A stretch of 64,000 nt of DNA from contig JAGTJL010000010.1 in NCBI GenBank assembly GCA_020746875.1, forward strand, positions 124,001-188,000, given 5' to 3'. This document shows, piece after piece, positions 10,097 through 21,738 of this stretch; position 1 is the first letter of the stretch; the number at the start of each line of letters is the position of its first letter. The notes below the pieces were generated by a model. That model was not told the origin of the DNA. It saw only the letters and a list, made by a program, of their open reading frames with translations, and made no database searches. A program made the translations under genes and the position numbers. The stretch comes from Rhexocercosporidium sp. MPI-PUGE-AT-0058 (lineage: Eukaryota > Ascomycota > Leotiomycetes > Helotiales).

Positions 10097-12222
10097 ATGG
10101 CTCCTGATATCTCGCAATTGGGAGCGAACAGCTCAAGAGGTTCTAGCGACGAGTGTAATGGGTACCAGATTCCAAATATCACTTTTCGAGCTCCGGAGAA
10201 CAGGAAGGTCAAAGTTTTGACAATTGGTGCTGGGGTTTCCGGTATTTTGATGGCATACAAGATTCAAAAGCAGTGTCAGAAGTAAGACTCGTACCTTCCA
10301 GAAATAATTATGAAGAATATCCAAAGTCTCTTCGCATTCCTGACAGAATTTAGTGTTGAACACGTCATTTATGAAAAGAATGAAGATATCGGCGGAACCT
10401 GGTTGGAAAATAGGTATCCTGGTGCGGCATGTGATGTGCCCTCTCATGCCTACACTTTCAACTTTGCCCTCAAGTAAGTTCTCTTGTGCACTTGTTGTTT
10501 CCACGCTCAGAGAGGAATTCATAGCCCCGATTGGCCACTGTACGCAAGCCGCTCTCCTGACATTTGGAAATACCTCGACAAGGTCTGCGAAGTGTTTGGC
10601 CTTCGGAAATACATGAGTTTCAATACGGCTGTCATAGGCTGCTACTGGAACGAGGAAGAAGGGCAATGGACCATCAAGCTTCGTCAGACCAAACCTGGCG
10701 CAGCACCAAAAGAGTTCGAGGAGAAGTGCGACTTGCTCCTTCATGCAACTGGAATTCTAAATAATTTCAAGTGGCCTGAAATTGAGGGCCTAAACAAGTT
10801 TAAAGGAAAACTCGTTCGTACGTTCGCAGCCTTCTGAGAACATACAGGTTGCTGACAGCAGTAGACACTGCTGCGTGGCCCAAGGACTATCATGTGGAGC
10901 AGTGGAAGAATGAGTCAGTCGCAATCATTGGCTCCGGAGCTTCCTCGATCCAAACGCTTCCGAACATGCAACCCTTCGTTAAGCATATCGACGTGTATGT
11001 TCGGACTGCTGTCTGGTTTGTCTCTATTGCTGGAAATGATGGTCAAGGTGCCCCATACACAGACGAACAGCGAAAGGAATTCCGAACAAACACAAAAGCA
11101 TTGGTTGAGCATGCCAAATACCTAGAAGGTCAGATGAATGGTCTTTGGGATCTGTTTTTCACCAAGAGTGAAGGACAGAAGGAAGCACAGAAGATGTTCG
11201 CAGCTCGCATGGCTGAGCATATCAAGGATGAGAGGTTGCTTAAGGGATTCACTCCTAAGTTCGATATTGGCTGCCGAAGGATCACTCCAGGTATGCAATC
11301 CAACCACTCGAATATTGAACAATACATTGACCAATCTAGGCGATCCCTATCTGAAAGCCATCCAAGAGCCAAATGTTGATGTTCACTTCGCCACAGTCAA
11401 CAAGATCACCGAAGACTCTGTCATCGATTCCGATGGTAATGCGAAGAAAGTTGACACAATAGTCTGTGCCACAGGATTTGATGTGTGCTACCGGCCTCGC
11501 TTCCCAGTGGTAGGCCACAATGGTGTTGATCTCGCAGACAAATGGAAAATCTGTCCCGAAGCATACCTTGGAATCACCGTTCCTGATATGCCAAACTTCA
11601 TCACTTTCATTGGACCCACATGGCCTGTTGAGAACGGGTCAGTGATGGGACCTCTGAATGCCGTTGGCGAGTATGCACTCAAGTTCATCAAGAAAATTCA
11701 AGGTGAAGCGATCCGGTCGATTGTACCAAGGCAAGAAATAACCGATGCCTTCAACGCCCATACCCAAGAGTTCATCAAGCACACGGTTTGGTCGAGTGGC
11801 TGCAGAGCCTGGTACAGGAGTAAGTTTTCCTTCTCTTCTCTTGGTTGAAAGGACTCACAGAGGCACAGACAATGAAACCGGGAGAGTCAATGCGGTGTTC
11901 CCGGGTAGTTCGCTGCACTACTGCTAAGTTATCGAAGAGCCCAGATATGAAGATTACAACATCACATATCAAAACAAACATAACCCGTAGGCTCATCTCC
12001 TCTGGGTAGGGAACAATCGTCTGCTAACAAATTGCGATTAGATGGGCATACCTAGGCTTCGGCTTCACTTACGAAGATGTCAACAAAACCAAAGAGGGAG
12101 TCGATCTCACTCCTTATCTTAGCGAGGAAGCAATCGACCCAAAGTGGATGGAAGAAGTGATCAAGAAGGGTGCCCTCGTTGCTGATCGTAAATTTGAAGC
12201 GACTCAATCGGCAAGGCAGTAG
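10097..12222 (+). CDS. Baeyer-Villiger-type FAD monooxygenase, interrupted by one in-frame stop
   Basis: Enzymes of this family use FAD and NADPH to insert oxygen next to a carbonyl, often in secondary metabolism or ketone catabolism. Seven exons join in frame: 10097-10281, 10354-10473, 10525-10817, 10865-11290, 11340-11819, 11869-11986 and 12042-12222. Seen in order: the FAD-binding [30 protein letters not shown]; the family fingerprint FxGxxxHxxxWP as FKGKLVHTAAWP, assembled across intron 3; and the NADPH-binding [10 protein letters not shown]. Near the C-terminus the frame has a TAA (11925-11927, codon 521 of 600) directly after GSSLHYC. Family-like sequence then continues in the same frame ([19 protein letters not shown]), passes a good intron with a CTAAC branch site, and ends [11 protein letters not shown]...QSARQ. 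The lesion would remove about 80 conserved residues. An upstream in-frame ATG at 9977 is an alternative start. Confidence 0.88.
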
Positions 12223-12986
12223 CTTTCACACATGGTATTCTAAGTTTTTCCATATCATGATTTTTATTAGATATCCAGGATTTGCACGCAGAGGACTGGA
12301 ATGCCGCTAGTTGGTAAACTGATAATAGGTTAAAGCGTTCCGTAGACTAGGGGCAGAGAAGAGACATCCAAGTGATGTCCACCAATTCCATTATGGCACG
12401 TGATTTGTGAAGCTCTGAGTTTTAATCTAATAGATTGATGAGCTGCATTGCCTAAATCGCTCTCGGCGTGTAACCCCGGAACTTGTTTCAAAGCCGTAGA
12501 ATGATTTATTTTGAAGCGAGCTTTAGACTAGCAGTGCGCTTCTACCATCAAAACATATGTGCATTCCTTACCATGAATACTGTACAATGACTCCGACAGG
12601 CTTCCGGAATTACAGAATACGAGAATCTGTCACCATCTCGCGTTTAACCAATATTGTGAAACAGACTCATTTCCCTGGCTCTCCTTATCATCTATTATCA
12701 AGTAGGCCGTCTTATTTGGTACATACCAACTGCATGTCGGATCATAAATCATAAGGTGCTAAGAGCATTATAACCAGGCACAAGTGCCTGACTAGGAGAT
12801 CCACCGATATGAACAAGCAGGAGATTTGCCACATGAAGACCAATGCCAGAGTAGAGGCACACTCTAGAAGACTAAAACACATATAACTCATCACGGGCTC
12901 TTGTACTTTCTACCAATTCTTTTCTTGGTCATCCGAGCTCCTCGCTTCAGCCTATGACTTCTTTGTTCTTGGCTGCCGCATCAATC
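12223..12986. other. Intergenic, no gene recognised
   Basis: Spacer between the monooxygenase and the dead GH5 gene. Only a 65-codon chance frame (12557-12754). An in-frame ATG at 12954 lies 11 codons before the start I chose for the GH5 remnant. Confidence 0.45.
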
Positions 12987-13560
12987 ATGCACTTCAGGAA
13001 TCTACTGTTGGTTGCCAGTACTGCGGTGCTGGCAGCTACTGGACCTGTACTGAAGACAAAGAGAGCAAAGAACTTCTTGTTTTTCGGTATTAATGAGTCG
13101 GGTGCTGAGTTCGAGGATGCAAATCTTCCAGGCACTTTGGGCAAGGACTACATATGGCCACCAACGTAAGTTCCCAATCATGATGGAGTTGTAATCAATC
13201 ACAAGCCCTAAACTTAACGGCATGTCAACAATCGATACCCTAGTTGGCAAAGGGTTGAACACATTCCGTAGTTATCTCTTCCCTCATACCTGTTACTCCG
13301 CCAAATCTTACAGACATCGCCTACATGATGGAACGCCTCATTCCTACCACCATGGCCGGTGCCATCAACCAAATATATGCATCAAGACTCACATCCTACG
13401 TTAACTACATCACGAGCACAAAAGGAGCCATTACAGTCATTGATCCTCACAACTTCGGCCGTTAGTATGGGAATGTCAGTAGTGTATTGAACACCCGGGA
13501 TTCCAAATTAGCAGAGTTCTTCGACCCCCAGAGGAGCATTGATGGAGCTCAATAATGCAT
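12987..13560 (+). pseudogene. GH5 endoglucanase (cellulase), truncated remnant
   Basis: Secreted GH5 endoglucanases cut beta-1,4-glucan. The start is well preserved: a signal peptide (MHFRNLLLVASTAVLAA), then FFGINESGAEFEDANLPGTLGKDYIWP, the typical mature N-terminus of fungal GH5_5 enzymes. A GTAAGT donor follows, but where the acceptor should be (before STIDTLVGKGLNTFR) the sequence reads CATG instead of CAG near 13221-13224, so the acceptor is lost. The next exon is recognisable (MMERLIPTTMAGAINQ, then YVNYITSTKG and VIDPHNFGR) but meets a TAG (13463-13465) where the family has Tyr in GRYYGN. Beyond about 13500 similarity fades, and the catalytic NE-containing segments are not found. The piece at 13535-13640 (MELNNAFLENGKVEAKTPF) is coding-like but not recognised as GH5. 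Confidence 0.82.
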
Positions 13561-13699
13561 TCCTTGAGAATGGGAAAGTAGAAGCTAAGACTCCGTTCAC
13601 AGCTTTTGTGCTTCCAGATTGGTATGTTGACCAGCAGGTAAGACATGAGTTTCTCGTTCATGGAAGTGAGGACTAGGTCACGCCTCATGACATCATGAG

Positions 13700-14334
13700 A
13701 TGCTCAGAGACTTCAAGGGAAATGGGCCTCTCCAACTTCGGGCAGGACTCGAGGATTTGACTCGTTGAAAGAGGAGAGAGGGCCATACAGTTGTGCCAAG
13801 GCTGGCCTTACCGAAGAATTTTGTCGCTATCACTAGCTTGCTGCACGATAGCTTAATGGAATTTTTCCTTCTTCGAAAACTTACTCCTTTCGATATGAGT
13901 ATAACTGACCCGGTATTCGAATGATTTTATCATTACATTTGCCTTAACGAGAGCATTTGACCCTTCATCTGATATGTTTCATAGGAGGATTCGCTCCGCT
14001 AAGTTGCAGTAGCTGTTTAGCGAGGCAATTTGATTGGTCTCATTACAAGACCCTGGTGGGGCTTCCATGTAAGAGGGGAAATAAAAGGCCGACTTCCTGG
14101 CTTCATTCACAGTCGAATCCGTATCCTTAGTGCTATCATCAACTGCCTATTCTGCTTGGCTCTCTATATACTTACCGTTACCGACGCTCTCCAGACTCTA
14201 TCCCGAGAAGCACCCTCTGGACTAGGTCACTTTGAAGTGCTGAAAGTGTTCATTTCGGCAACATCGAAGATTCGACAGCATCGTCATTCATCACCTTCCC
14301 TCACCTGAACTGCGAGAAGCTTCTAGCAAGTAGA
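13700..14334. other. Intergenic, no gene recognised
   Basis: Holds the promoter and leader of the DUF3237 gene. A 92-codon frame at 14030-14308 shows no motif. Confidence 0.4.
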
Positions 14335-15406
14335 ATGGACCCATCTTTTTATAGAAACATGAGCACGTTCTACAACAAAGAATTAAATGAAGCTGCGCAA
14401 AGCGCTACCCAAGAACAGCAGCTAAACCGCATGGCTGGGAGCTCGGGGAGTAAAAGTGCCCCACCAGACACGAATTGGACGGTCTATGGCCCAGACGCTT
14501 CCAGAGGCAATCTACGAGTCGTCGAAAATACTGTTGACGACAGCGATCCCAGAATGAGAGTGGGATGGGCCTCGGAATCAAGCAACAAACCGAATAATGT
14601 GGGAGAGATGAGCTGGATGTCTACTCGTGACCCGCAGCCTTTGTTATGGTCGATGGGAGACGATGAAGCGTGAGACTATCCCCTTTTTTTGTATTCCCTT
14701 ATGTCAAAGATAGTGTTATCTATCCACGAGACCATATACTATTCGCTTGTCGATTACATTAAAAGCTGAGCTGATTTCTCCAAAGGACGCCACGGCCCAC
14801 CGATCAAGCATCTCATTATCCATACCCAGATCTTTCACTGCCACACCCAAGCTTACATCTTGACTTTCGAATGGCCGTTACTCTCAATCCTCGTATTTCT
14901 CTTGGGCCTACACCTTTTGGCCATAGAAATTGGATATCTTTCATTAGCGGGCGATGGTCAGGCTCTTGGGGTTCTGGAACCGTTCTGGTAAATGATTGTG
15001 TCTAGGAATCTAAGCTTTGTGCTAACAAGAGCAGCCTGGCGGCCAAGACAATCAACTGATCATTGGAGATGGGTCCGCACATCTGGAGACCAACTACATC
15101 CTCCAGACCTATGACAATCCACCGGCTCACATTGTCGTCAAAACTCATGGTTGGAGAACAGGGCCACCTGAGATACTTGCGCAGCTGGCCGATCCCGAGC
15201 AGGCTGACAACGTTGATCCGAATAGCTATAAGTTCAGGCTATTCATTGACATGGAAACAGGCGATGAGAGGTATAGGGACAAAGTCAACTGTGGAATGTG
15301 GGTGGGCAGCGGGATGAGAAAAGGAGCTGAGGTCATCTATGAGTAAGTCCAACTCCAAGATCGTAAACCTAGGCTAATTATCTTAAGTGCATACCGTCTT
15401 TCCTAG
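14335..15406 (+). CDS. DUF3237 protein with a long N-terminal extension
   Basis: DUF3237 proteins are small beta-barrel-like proteins of unknown biochemistry. Four exons, 14335-14669, 14786-14987, 15035-15342 and 15388-15406, join in frame to give 287 residues. The C-terminal 160 residues carry the family pattern: PSLHLDFRMAVTLNPRISLG, then FISGRWSGSWGSGTVLPGG, the acid-rich YILQTYDNPPAHIVVKTHGW, RTGPPEIL, and the terminal MWVGSGMRKGAEVIYDAYRLS. The last exon is only 19 nt and reads DAYRLS. The first 125 residues (MDPSFYRNMSTFYNKELNEA, then NWTVYGPDASRGNLRVVEN) are not part of DUF3237 and are unrecognised. They are joined by a GTGAGA donor at 14670 and an acceptor at 14785 that preserve the frame. 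Alternatively translation could begin at Met 14871, leaving a bare DUF3237 protein. No signal peptide. Confidence 0.82.
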
Positions 15407-16122
15407 GAAATTATCTATGTCGAGATGAGGCGTTCCAGCGTATCGATAAGAAGTGTCTCCTACATTGAGAGCATTGGAGAATTTCAATTGCGCACTTCAA
15501 CGACTTTCTACATTAGAACTTACGACCATCGTTTCTAGATAAGTTTTCAAGATTGCGTACTTCACTGATTTATAAGGAGAATTCTTCGTGCCCCTCTCAT
15601 TTACCTTCTTGGATTGTTCATCGCATAGTAAATTCCAAGCACGTGATTTACCCACACCTGATATTTCCAGCAGAAGAGGACCCAACTGGGGTCCAGCGTT
15701 TCTCATAAAATTTCTGCGACGAGTACTCAGACGCTTTTACGCTGAAATTCTTTTTGCATAGTCTTCTTAAAGGGCGGCTGGTCTCGGTATTGCTGAAAAA
15801 ATAAGCGAGTCCGTTTTCGTCCTCCATCAAAGGCGACGAGGAATGACAGCCACGTTGAAATGTTCGCACTCAGATAATAAAGTTTTCTTATTACACATCT
15901 GCTACGTGTTCTACTTTCTCTATGAGAATTGCTTCCAATCAACTGGTTTCTCTCCGTGGATCTGTCAAGTATTTCCCTCATCTCAGTCGTCAGTCCGCAA
16001 CGCGCACAACCACGCATCATCACCACCACATACCAACAGCCGAACCATCACTTTCCAAACCCCTCAATCTGCGTTATACCTATACTTATATCCACTGACT
16101 CCAAACCCCAAGCGCCATCACA
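15407..16122. other. Intergenic, no gene recognised
   Basis: Minus-strand frames here (15497-15706, 15727-16029) have no motif and are probably chance. The 16020-16122 stretch is a C-rich leader of the small gene at 16123. Confidence 0.4.
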
Positions 16123-16575
16123 ATGTCAAGCATCACCAAGCCTAACCCCGTCCATTTCGGTCTCAGAGATCCATGTCGAGTCCCCAGCTGCCCCCTAAAC
16201 GAAGCAGCGATAATTCACAACAAAGGGATATATAAACACAATGGGCAAGCAGTAGATCGTGAGTCTGCGCCTGCATCTTTCGGGTACGCTGAAATTTCCT
16301 GCCTTGTTGTCTCTTGCTTCTACTCTTATGTCCTCTCTTCCAATATTTCCAACTGCAATAGTTCAAAAAGCAGAGCATTGAAACTTAAATCGTTTGCTTG
16401 ATACTGATGATAAAATAGAGAATCAAATCCTCCGGATTTCATTTGGAAGGCAGAAACAGCTCGGGAGGAGGCATTGGCGAAAATAACGAGGGGTGAGGAT
16501 GTGAAGATAAATTGGGGGGTTGCGGCAGAGATGGCGACGTTGGTGGAGAGATTTTGTGAATTGCATGCAGTATGA
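16123..16575 (+). CDS. Small 96-residue protein of unknown function
   Basis: Two exons, 16123-16258 and 16421-16575, are separated by a 162-bp intron and give 96 residues. The N-terminal half has the compact motif FGLRDPCRVPSCPLNEAA with two Cys four residues apart. The C-terminal half is helical and charged (DFIWKAETAREEALAKI, then VAAEMATLVERFCELHAV). There is no signal peptide, membrane segment or repeat. The frame stays open across a normal donor (GTGAGT), and the product has a plausible fold-like composition, so I treat it as real, but I do not know the family. It is convergent with the GH92 gene, 223 bp away. Confidence 0.58.
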
Positions 16576-16798
16576 AGATAACCGAGGGAATGATTCGCTT
16601 TAAAGTCCGGAATTCTCCAAATACCTGAGTGTAACAGGATTTCCGGAGTAGATTACTTTATAGTCTCACGATGCATCAATCGCGGACATACAAAGTAGCT
16701 GGCTGGCTTCAGGACATATATCTTGAAGTACCACCAAGATAGAATAGAGTCTCATTTGCTATTGAATCGCCTCGGCCAACAACGTGCTCCAGTTATCC

Positions 16799-19580
16799 TC
16801 ATTTCTCAGCCCAATAAGTACCCCCATTATTCGCGCTCAAATCTCCACTTAAATCAGCCGCCGCGTACTTCACAGCCCTCTTCCGTCCATTCACCTTCGT
16901 TGTATTCGTGCTATAATTCCCAAAACCCTCATATGTACCAAGACTAGGAGGAAGATCCGCAATTTGTGTTCCCCAGGCACTTTCAGTGCTACCAAGTACG
17001 AGAACGAGCTCCTTCCCTTCAGTGAAGAACGAATGGTCGATCCAGTTCTTCGTATATGGTTCTCCATTCAGAGTTGCAGATTGGATGTAGATATTATTGT
17101 AGCTAGGATCGAAGTTGACGTTTCTGATTGTGGATGTCTTGTTGGTAGCAGGGGAGGTTACGGAGACACTTTCAAAGTATGGCGGGATGATCAAGTATAC
17201 ATCCTGTCCTGGGTTTGGAAAGAGGCCAATCATGGAGAACGCCACGAAAGACCCCATCGCTCCACTGTCGTCATTACCTGGCAGGCCAGCGTTAGTAGGC
17301 TGAAAGAAGGCGGGCACGTAGAAGTGAGATCGCTTTGCTGAAAGAGCTGGACGACCAGCGTAATGGTATTGAAAAACTGTCAGAAATGCTGGTTCATTTC
17401 CGATATAAGTAATCCCTTTGTCGTGCAGATAATCTAGACGTTCGACGAATGCTGCGGGGCCTCCAAAGGTAGTGATAAGAGTTGCTTGATCGTGTGGAAC
17501 GAAGCTACCAAGAAATATGTTAGCAGGCCAGACGTGAGTTGCGATCAATTTGTAGAACTTACAAGGAATATTCCCAAATCGAGCTCTCAAAGGTTTCCCC
17601 CGCAGTATTCTGCAAAGAGCAAACACTGTTTGGATTTGGGTCGATATTGCTGCACTTCAGCGGATCCTGGAAGCCAAATGTTCTGTTCAAGTACCGAGGC
17701 TGGAAAAAGCCCTCGAATCCTGTATTCGTTCCATTGATGAAAGATGTCTGATCAGACTTGAACAAATTCTTCCAATTTCCACTACGCGCAGTATACTTCT
17801 CGACATCAGCTTCCTTGCCACCAAGTCCAGCAGCAATCTTGGTGATGACAAAGTCGTTGTAGCTGTACTCGAGGGTACGGGATAGACTTCTCGTCATCGT
17901 TCCAAAGCCTTTGTAGTCAAAGTCCTGCACGGGAATATACCCGAGAGATTTCCAACTGTCCAGGCCCCCTCTCCCCTCACAACACCAGTCAAATGGCTCG
18001 ACTTCTGCATCTTTCACAACTGCTTCGTAGCCAGTCTGCCAATCTATGCCTTCAGAGATCCCCTTGAGATACGCATCGGCAAGAACATTGTCTGCATTCG
18101 AGCCTCCTTGCGTATATCCTTTACACAAACTCATTCGGCAGTCAGGAAGCCACCCCTCATGTCTATAGGTATCGATGAGGGAACGTATCTGTCGTGCGAC
18201 AGTGCTAGGATCAACAACCGTCAAGAATGGCATCTGAGAGCGGAACAAGTCCCAGATGCAGTAGAACGAATCGAAGTACGGTTCGTTGCTCTGCCAGAGA
18301 GGGTTCTCTCCAGTGTAATCTTGCGGGTTGACGAATGTTCGATAAATCCCGGAATAGAAATTCTTCAACATGGACGAGTTGACACCGGTTGTGCTGACGA
18401 CTATGGGACTAATCTTCTCTCGCCACATGTCCTCGGCAGCCTTCTGAGTTGCAGCAAAATCGAACGTAGGTATTTCTTTCTCGGCACTAGAACAAGCTTG
18501 CTCGCTACTGATGAGACTCACGCCAACTCTTGCTAGGATTCCGTTATCACCAGGCGACGTGAATCGAATAAAAGCTCCGCCTGGCAAAGGATATCCATTA
18601 ATAGATCTCGAGATCGTCAAATCCTTCACATCAGTGCTTGCTCGGCTGTTGGCAAATATACCATTGTCTCGAATAGTCGCTCCAGAGAAGTCAGCGCAGA
18701 AGTACGCGACATAGTTCCCTGTGCCGAAGCTGGGCAGAAAACGAGCATTTCCAGTCATCCGACCTACGGTCCCATCAACACTTACAGTGCCGTTATCTTG
18801 GCGTGAATTCGACAAGTCCGTTAGATCCATGAGGATCAACGGACTAGATGCGTTCCCACTCTGATCGTTGGTAGGGAATTTGAACCGGAACAGTGAAGTG
18901 TGATGAGTTGCAGTCATATCAACTTGGACGCCGCTATCTAACTGAAGTCCGAAGTAGCCGGGAGAAGCTTTTAACGTGCTGTTTATGAATTTGGTTTTCC
19001 TAGCTTTCTTGGGATAGTTGCATCCATTCACCTCGTCCCCCAAACATCCCGCATATGGGAAGAGAGCGAAGTTTCCCAGAGATGGGGATCCACCAGTTCC
19101 AGAATCATGCATACTCGAGAAGCCTGTGATATTGCTTCCATCGGTCGTGAAGCCTCCCTGCAAGTCAGAATTTTGCAATTAGTTTTCATCGGTGATAGAG
19201 AGAGTAGACAAAATGTCAAAGCATTATTTTGAGACTGGAGGCGCGGAGTCAATGAACTCTTGTGAGTTTGACTTACCTGATTACTCTCCGAATCTGTATC
19301 TGCGACCGCTTTGGCCATTCCTGATCATTTTAGTTCCGATCGCTAAACTCATCCTCCACCTACCATAAGGAATGGTTGCACCGGGAAAGATATTTCCTAA
19401 TAACATATAAGCATTTGGTCCTCATCTTGATTATGTTTTCAAACCTCCATTGCTACTCCCAATAAGCTGATCGACGTAATCCAGAACGTCATAACTCGCA
19501 CCCTCCGAAGTATCAGTCTGAGCCTTCACAAATCCTACCAGTCCCACACCAGCAGTAAACAAAAACCTCATGAAAGTCAT
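16799..19580 (-). CDS. Secreted GH92 alpha-1,2-mannosidase
   Basis: GH92 enzymes are calcium-dependent exo-alpha-mannosidases acting on mannans and N-glycans. Five exons, 19580-19445, 19396-19364 (33 nt), 19320-19277, 19157-17563 and 17504-16799, join to 837 residues. A signal peptide is visible (FMRFLFTAGVGLVGFVKAQ). The opening block DQLIGSSNGGNIFPGATIPYGMAKAVADTD is rebuilt only when introns of 48 and 43 bp are removed around the 33-nt exon. Family blocks follow: QGGFTTDGSNITGFSSMHDSG, CKGYTQGGSNADNVLADAY (centre of the (alpha/alpha)6 domain), and LPGNDDSGAMGSF near residues 677-690, the conserved catalytic-domain signature. Length is normal for a fungal GH92. A second ATG nine bases inside (19571) would give an equally good signal peptide. 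Expected outside the cell or in the wall. Confidence 0.93.
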
Positions 19581-20616
19581 CGTTGTTCAGATCAGTAGGA
19601 TATCAGGGGTCCAGTAGGGCGATAGTAACAAGCAACGCCACCAAGCCACCCTCCTCGCGGGACTCGTCGGAAATATATTCAGGACACAGCATGATGTAAA
19701 ATTATGATCGACTAGTGTGCGTTACTTTTCATGCAGCACAGAAACTTAATCGAGAAGGTGTTATTGAGAAAGCTCACTGGGTATGCAAGAGCTATGTAAA
19801 ATCTAACCAGGGAAAGCTTGTCGAGTGACGATCTGGGGTGATGCATTGCCGAGACCCCGCTGACCACTCGAACCCTCACACGGCACTTCAAGGTTGCACT
19901 CAGCTCAACGTCGTCCTGCATCTGGCAGGTAGATATTTTTTTTTCATGACAGCCCTGCTTATCTTTTGCCCTCTTGCTCTGACTTGGATATCATCAGGTC
20001 GTTGTCATGCATCACTTGCGAACTACCATCTGACAGGAGACAGGAGACATTCCATCACTGCCACTATCCTTCCTTGCCAGTATCGCGTCCAAACTTTCTC
20101 CCTTCATTTCTCAAAGTCGCAGCTGTTGCATGGTTATTATATTCTTGCTCAGGAGTTCGGAGATATTTTCGTATATAGATATCCCTTTTGAAGTGATTCA
20201 CAAGTCAGAACTTTCGGTTTGATGCGGGCGAAGACTCGAAGAGATTTCTTTTGGAGTTCATGCTTGCTGGAACTTTTGACTCGTCAACCGCTACCAGCAC
20301 CAGCATGTGTGATTCAATGACTTTACTTCTTCTTGATCAAGTTGGAAAATTTCGGTTTCTGTCTCTGACTTTACGAAGCCCTGGGCTCTGGTTTCCCCTG
20401 GCAAGCCCTAGTATCAGTGGACATAATCAGCTTATATAGAAAAAACCAACCATGAAGTCTAATGTCACAATTTTGCAAGTCCACACCAGTCATCAGAGAT
20501 AAAACATTATTTGAGCCGAAAATCCTTTCTGGCGATTCTTGGAGGGAAAAGTCCATCCAAACATTCGCAGAATCAAGCTCGACTAACGCACGATTTTGGT
20601 TTTCCTCCTTTGGTTT
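19581..20616. other. Intergenic, no gene recognised
   Basis: Promoter side of the GH92 gene and 3' flank of the damaged membrane-protein gene. A 117-codon plus-strand frame (19838-20191) lacks any motif and has poor codon bias. Confidence 0.4.
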
Positions 20617-21335
20617 CTAAACACTGGCGACTGAATTGTAGTACGTTGGCGACGGTGGGCGTACATTTTGGACGAGAAAATCCATGTACGCCTTTTCTTC
20701 AGATGGTATCTCTGCAATGATGTCAGCACCCTCTTTAGGTGCCACCTTCTCGTAGAACTGTGATTCTAGCAGATTTGTCCGACGAGCATGGAATTTGCGT
20801 GGGAAGAAGAGCTGAAATACTGTACCAAGTTTCCCAAGCGACCAGAACAGGAAGCAGGCTGAGGAACATTGGTACGAGCTGACCAAAGCCCCATTCTTCC
20901 TCTTTCGTTGCTTGGTCCTCACTCATGTACGAACATCCTTTAGATCGATCCATGAACAGAGTCCAAAGCCCAAACAAAAACCAATATACGTCAAATGTAA
21001 CGCTTACTGGATGAGAACCAAAAATGCAATACCCCAGAAAAATAATCGTCAAAACCATTGCTACAGACGGCAGACAAACAAAGACGAAAGCCAACTCGAC
21101 TACTATTACAAGGGGAACGATCAGAGCTGCTCGATATCCTGCGAACGGAAGCGCAGAGGGGAAAGCAACAAGTAAGTATCCTAGCAATTCTTCTGGGACT
21201 TCGGGTCACCTTCCACACGAACATGAGATACATTTGAGCAATAGTTATCTGTATCAACCCCTCTCTGGGAACCACGACGACATCGACACGAGCAGCCAAG
21301 CGGGAAGTGACATCTTGGCTTTCGAATCTAGCCAA
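20617..21335 (-). pseudogene. Multi-pass membrane protein of unknown function, probably frameshifted
   Basis: The frame at 21187-20735 encodes several hydrophobic helices (LVAFPSALPFAGYRAALIV, then FVFVCLPSVAMVLTIIFLG and VYWFLFGLWTLFMD). A segment follows that I associate with fungal multi-pass proteins of unknown function: EEEWGFGQLVPMFLSLLPV. The natural-looking C-terminus (RKFHARRTNLLESQFYEKVA...IPSEEKAYMDFLVQNV) is in another frame (20922-20617), so a shift near 20810-20830 breaks the gene. The upstream part (21335-21190) is membrane-like but could not be joined cleanly by an intron. An unresolved intron is possible, so pseudogene status is likely but not certain. Confidence 0.5.
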
Positions 21336-21738
21336 AACTTGGATGAGCAGGATTCGTCCCGTTATTGGCTTTGCCCCCCCATGAGACCGTGCGGAATATG
21401 CATATCGTATTTTTCACTTCTCTCCTAGCCCGCTCCAACGTAGCTCTGTTTCGCTCGCTGTACTATATCAATCAACCAGACAGGCATATGGGTTCAGGCC
21501 AACAACCTGCTAGTCTTCTGTCTTTTTCTTCTCTAAATGTACTCCTTTGCTTCTGTGCCATGCATCAATGCACCATCTACAATATGTCCTCGAGACACAC
21601 ACACACATACGCCCAGATCCAGAATCCAAAATCAAGCACCCATTCCCCAAAACGCCACGACCCACCAACCCAAACCAAAATACACCCATCTACATTCATC
21701 ATAACCTTCCACGTCAAATCCCACACCATCCCAACACA
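21336..21738. other. Intergenic 3' region
   Basis: A-, C- and CA-rich sequence (including an ACAC run near 21597-21610) downstream of the MFS gene. Plus-strand frames at 21365-22107 run antisense into the MFS coding region and are shadows. Confidence 0.45.

Noticed and set aside
10133..10744. 203-codon minus-strand frame
   Set aside because: Lies wholly antisense to the monooxygenase exons and has no motif; a shadow frame.
19397..19444. 24-nt micro-intron in the GH92 N-terminus
   Set aside because: A 48-nt intron ending at TTATTAG explains the same region and rebuilds the family motif NGGNIFPGA exactly.
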